A DNA stretch of 8,430 nt from positions 1-8,430 of the forward strand of contig CAUJEQ010000141.1 of assembly GCA_963169135.1 (NCBI GenBank), read 5' to 3'. The first letter of the stretch is position 1. Every line of letters begins with the position of its first letter. Positions 6,367 to 8,430 of the stretch are shown here, in pieces. Made by a program: the position numbers and the translations under genes. The notes under the pieces are model-generated. The model had not been told where the DNA came from. It searched no databases and was given only the letters and a program-made list of their open reading frames with translations. The DNA comes from Chloroflexota bacterium (GTDB taxonomy: Bacteria; Chloroflexota; Dehalococcoidia; Tepidiformales; Tepidiformaceae).

Positions 6367-7146
6367 CTAGCCGTAACGGGCGGCGAAGCCAGCTTCGTCG
6401 AGGTGGGCGCCGTGGCGGCGTTCGCTGACGGCGAGCTCCATGCGGGTGAGCTGGGCGAGGCCCTTGCGGGTGTCGCTGGCAACGCGAGCCTTGTCCTGGA
6501 GCTTGAGGCGCTGTTTGAAGAGCCAGTAGGTGAAGGCCTCCCAGTCGGCGTAGGGGACATCGTGGCGCATGAGGATGCCGGTCTCCTCGTAATGGAGGGC
6601 GAAAAGCTCCTCGCGGCCGCGGCCGTATACGCGGTGGTACATGGACTCGTCGACACGCTGGTCGTAGCCCCAGGCGCGGCTGCGGACTTCCTTGTGGATC
6701 TCTTCTTCGACGCTGAGCTGGAGGGCCTCTTCGACGAGCACGCCGTAAAGGTAGTTCAGGTGGGTACTGTGCTTCACCGGGCCCAGGCGGAGGGCGAACT
6801 CATCGTTCTCCATGTCGATCGGCCAGCGGTTCTCCCAGAGCAGGGCCTCGCGTTCGGCGGGGGGTACCAGGTCGGGCATTTCGTCGAGGAGGCGTTCGGC
6901 GAGGAGCAGCCAGTCGAACGCTTCGCCATGGATGAGATAACGGTAGTCGCGATCGCCGACCCGTTCGGCGGGGAGCCGCCAGCGGGCGACGGCATCGAGG
7001 AGGGCTTCGAACCAGTGCTGACCACTGAGGATGGCCTGGCGCATGCGGAGGACGGTTTCGTCGGGCGCCGGGAGATGCTGGCCGTCTTCAACGTCGCCTT
7101 CCAGGAGCGGGGGCCGGGATTCGGTGGTCGTGGACATCGAAGGCAT
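6367..7146 (-). CDS. Conserved-looking hypothetical protein, 259 residues
   Basis: I cannot assign a function. The product is soluble and rich in acidic and aromatic residues, with no signal peptide or membrane segment. Likely conserved blocks are HWFEALLDAVARWRLP (44-59), YRYLIHGEAFDWLLLAERLL (68-87), a block beginning HLNYLYGVLVEEALQL (129-144) and continuing to about 153, and YGRGREELFALHYEE (174-188). Predicted structure is mainly helical. From memory, proteins of this pattern occur in Chloroflexota as hypothetical proteins. Glu and His residues in the middle blocks might bind metal, but that is speculation. Two starts are possible, ATG 7146 and ATG 7137. An extended -10 element lies just upstream of 7146 and would place the transcript start near 7137-7140, favouring the shorter form of 256 residues without a leader. 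It is divergent from the zinc-ribbon gene at 7303. Confidence 0.75.
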   Translation of the reverse strand: MPSMSTTTESRPPLLEGDVEDGQHLPAPDETVLRMRQAILSGQHWFEALLDAVARWRLPAERVGDRDYRYLIHGEAFDWLLLAERLLDEMPDLVPPAEREALLWENRWPIDMENDEFALRLGPVKHSTHLNYLYGVLVEEALQLSVEEEIHKEVRSRAWGYDQRVDESMYHRVYGRGREELFALHYEETGILMRHDVPYADWEAFTYWLFKQRLKLQDKARVASDTRKGLAQLTRMELAVSERRHGAHLDEAGFAARYG

Positions 7147-7178
7147 ATGGTACCAGACGGCACTTCAGGGGCGGTCAA
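7147..7178 (-). promoter_or_regulatory. Candidate extended -10 promoter for the 259-residue protein gene
   Basis: On the minus strand TGGTACCAT (7155-7147) matches the extended -10 pattern TGnTAnnnT. TTGACC (7178-7173) resembles a -35 box but lies 20 bases from TACCAT, longer than usual; an extended -10 would lessen the need for it. Transcription would start close to ATG 7137. Confidence 0.35.
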
Positions 7179-7302
7179 CAGCGAGCGGATACACGGGCGT
7201 TACGAAGGTTTTACTCCCTATCAGGGGATCCCCCGATTGGCCCCGGGCGAGGCACCCGGAACGATGGAGATGCGGCCGGACGTGACGGCTGGAGGTGCAA
7301 CG

Positions 7303-7518
7303 ATGCTGGTGGTGTGCGCGTGGTGTGGGACAACTCTCTCAGGGAAAGAAGGCCCCGTATCCCACGGGATTTGCGATGGGTGTTCGCTCTCGGTGGAGCG
7401 GGCGTTTCACCGGTCATTGCTCGTGCGGCCGCGGGCGCAGTACCAGGGGAGGCACCGGCGCGCGAGGCGCGGACTCACGCTGCCGCTGCCGGGCTTTGCG
7501 GCACACGAACTGGCCTGA
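7303..7518 (+). CDS. Small zinc-ribbon protein with basic tail
   Basis: A 71-residue protein starting MLVVCAWCGTTL. Two cysteine pairs, Cys5/Cys8 (CAWC) and Cys24/Cys27 (CDGC), separated by GPVSHGI, form a four-cysteine zinc-binding ribbon. The VCAWCG...GPVSHGIC pattern recurs in short bacterial proteins of unknown role, some attached to sensor proteins. After the ribbon the chain becomes basic, with RPRAQYQGRHRRARRG at 42-57, which could contact nucleic acid or be disordered. The start is well supported: GGAGGTG (7291-7297) lies 5 bases before ATG 7303, the best ribosome binding site in the window. The same frame is open far upstream, but that part is antisense to other genes. It is followed by coxG on the same strand after 91 bp. 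Function is unknown. Confidence 0.7.
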   Translation: MLVVCAWCGTTLSGKEGPVSHGICDGCSLSVERAFHRSLLVRPRAQYQGRHRRARRGLTLPLPGFAAHELA

Positions 7519-7540
7519 CCCGAAGGACGGCGCTCCCGGG

Positions 7541-7570
7541 TTGAGCCGCATCTTCCCGCCGGTCTACGAT
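7541..7570 (+). promoter_or_regulatory. Sigma70-type promoter for the CoxG-family gene
   Basis: TTGAGC (7541-7546) and TACGAT (7565-7570) are separated by 18 bases, lie in the gap after the zinc-ribbon stop, and precede the coxG start by about 40 bases. The arrangement suggests coxG is transcribed separately from the zinc-ribbon gene. Confidence 0.45.
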
Positions 7571-7609
7571 CGTGGTGCCCCCGCGCGCATTGCGGGCAGC
7601 GAGGTGGCC

Positions 7610-8056
7610 GTGGACGTTTCGGGTGAACACCGGTTCAATGCCCCGATCGATATCGTCTGGCAGACCCTGTTCGACGCCTCGGCGCTAAGAGCGGCGATAC
7701 CCGGCTGCGAAGATCTGCGGGAGGCGGCACCCGGCGTGCACGCCATCCGGGCGCGCATCGGGGTTTCGGCGGTCAAGGGCCAGTACTCAGGCGAGGTGCG
7801 GGTGGTCGAGGCGGCGCAACCATTGCTGTACCGGCTGGCGATGAGCGGGAGCGGCACGCCGGGAGGGCTCCAGGGCGAGGCCCGGTTCGATTTGAAGGAG
7901 GCGCCGGGCGGGACGGTGGTGGCCTACCGAGGCGACCTGACGGCGCAGGGCGGGCTCGCGCGGGTCGGGAGCCAGGTACTGAGCGGGGCCGCGAAGCTCA
8001 TGATCGGGCAGTTCTTCAAGGAAATGGAACGGCAGGTGCGCGACCGGACCCCATAA
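7610..8056 (+). CDS. coxG: CoxG-family SRPBCC domain protein (carbon monoxide dehydrogenase subunit G type)
   Basis: A 148-residue START/SRPBCC-fold protein of the CoxG family. CoxG proteins work with molybdenum CO dehydrogenase at the membrane and have been linked to membrane attachment and to quinone handling. Characteristic features are the opening MDVSGEHRFNAPIDIVWQTL (1-20), the IPGCEDL motif (30-36), VKGQYSGEVRV (55-65), a Gly-rich strand GSGTPGGLQGEARFDL (80-95), and the C-terminal helix VGSQVLSGAAKLMIGQFFKEM (119-139). GTG 7610 is chosen because relatives begin at this MxxSGE; GTG 7604 is an alternative. GAGGTGG (7601-7607) is purine-rich but close to the start. No other cox gene is visible, so here it may serve a different enzyme of the xanthine oxidase type or act alone. 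Family call firm; partner unknown. Confidence 0.85.
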   Translation: MDVSGEHRFNAPIDIVWQTLFDASALRAAIPGCEDLREAAPGVHAIRARIGVSAVKGQYSGEVRVVEAAQPLLYRLAMSGSGTPGGLQGEARFDLKEAPGGTVVAYRGDLTAQGGLARVGSQVLSGAAKLMIGQFFKEMERQVRDRTP

Positions 8057-8057
8057 C

Positions 8058-8187
8058 CGCCGAGACGCCGAGGGCGCGCCAAGGGATTCACAAAGAGGCA
8101 CGGAGGCGCAGAGGCAGCTTGAGAGACTTCGTGCCGCTTCGCGTCGTTGCGGTCGTACAGAGAGAACCCTCTGCGCCTCGGCGCCTC
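8058..8187. repeat. Octamer-based inverted repeat element between convergent genes
   Basis: The left arm 8095-8114 and the right arm 8168-8187 are inverted copies with 18 of 20 bases matching, separated by 53 bases. The arms are built from octamers of the form GAGGCGCN, and the left flank has two more octamers, CGCCGAGA and CGCCGAGG (8058-8073). The element starts 1 base after the coxG stop codon and ends 4 bases before the thymidylate kinase stop, so it fills the gap. It resembles GC-rich intergenic repeats seen in many genomes (from memory). As RNA it could fold and end both transcripts, but it lacks U-tracts. Confidence 0.6.
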
Positions 8188-8191
8188 CCTG

Positions 8192-8430
8192 TTAGCCATG
8201 GAGGGTGGCGTGGACGGCCTCGAGGGCGAGCTCGGCCACGCGTTCCGGCGGGAGACCGGCGTCGATGACGGTCCAGCGGGCTGCGGCAGAACGGGCCTGG
8301 AGGAGATAGCCCTCGCGCACCCGGCGGTGGAATTCGAGGTCTTCGAGTCCGGTGCGAATGGCCTCGGCTTCGCCGCGCTTGCGGGCGAGGCCGGTCTCAG
8401 GGGCGATGTCGAGGTAGACGACGAGATCGG
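8192..8430 (-). CDS. tmk: Thymidylate kinase, C-terminal part
   Basis: The last 78 residues of dTMP kinase, which phosphorylates dTMP to dTDP for DNA synthesis in the cytoplasm. Starting at the window edge the chain reads PDLVVYLDIAPETGLARKRG, which is the strand leading into the core followed by the region before the LID. It continues with the LID-like EAIRTGLEDLEFHRRVREGYL and the closing strand and helix WTVIDAGLPPERVAELALEAV. This order and spacing are typical of the family, where the full protein is about 200-215 residues. The P-loop and DRY/F motifs lie outside the window. The gene converges with coxG across the inverted repeat element. Confidence 0.88.
   Translation of the reverse strand, partial: DLVVYLDIAPETGLARKRGEAEAIRTGLEDLEFHRRVREGYLLQARSAAARWTVIDAGLPPERVAELALEAVHATLHG

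Noticed and set aside
7224..7233. GGGGATCCCC palindrome upstream of the zinc-ribbon gene
   Set aside because: A 10-base palindrome of this composition is expected by chance in GC-rich DNA, and no matching second site or promoter box is next to it.
5374..7518. Open frame of 714 codons on the plus strand
   Set aside because: It runs antisense through the small membrane protein and the 259-residue protein and through the repeat-rich gap. Only its last 71 codons, from ATG 7303, look real and are annotated as the zinc-ribbon protein.

Overview
The window is GC-rich DNA with strongly G/C-biased third codon positions. It most resembles a Chloroflexota genome, perhaps a Dehalococcoidia/Tepidiforma-like lineage. 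The pointers are a Thr/Pro-rich lipoprotein spacer, an F420-type luciferase-like oxidoreductase, several starts without a clear Shine-Dalgarno, and an uncharacterised 259-residue protein of a kind I associate with this phylum. The assignment is inference from composition and protein flavour; no rRNA, tRNA or diagnostic marker is present.

Layout. (1) 1-863, minus: N-terminal 287 residues of an FAD-dependent oxidoreductase, running off the left edge, with a good sigma70-type promoter placed for leaderless transcription. (2) 963-4511, plus: three genes head to tail, namely a membrane-anchored alpha/beta hydrolase, a lipoprotein PQQ-type glucose/sorbosone dehydrogenase, and an LLM-class (F420-type) oxidoreductase. 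(3) 4651-5817, minus: an AlkA-like DNA-3-methyladenine glycosylase and, upstream of it, a small two-helix membrane protein. (4) 5818-6366: 549 bp without a credible gene but crowded with short direct and inverted repeats. (5) 6367-7146, minus: the uncharacterised 259-residue protein. (6) 7303-8056, plus: a 71-residue zinc-ribbon protein with a basic tail, then a CoxG-family SRPBCC protein with its own promoter. (7) 8057-8191: a gap almost filled by an octamer-based inverted repeat. (8) 8192-8430, minus: C-terminal part of thymidylate kinase, running off the right edge.

The genes do not form one pathway. This looks like a chromosomal housekeeping and redox segment with short, mostly separately transcribed units. 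Four are redox-related (FAD oxidoreductase, sugar dehydrogenase, LLM oxidoreductase, CoxG), and two concern DNA repair or nucleotide supply (glycosylase, thymidylate kinase). I see no defence system, CRISPR array, transposase or biosynthetic cluster. The most interesting material is non-coding: a repeat pair next to the 3' ends of two minus-strand genes, the repeat-dense gap at 5818-6366, and the octamer inverted repeat between coxG and tmk. The least understood proteins are those at 6367-7146 and 7303-7518.
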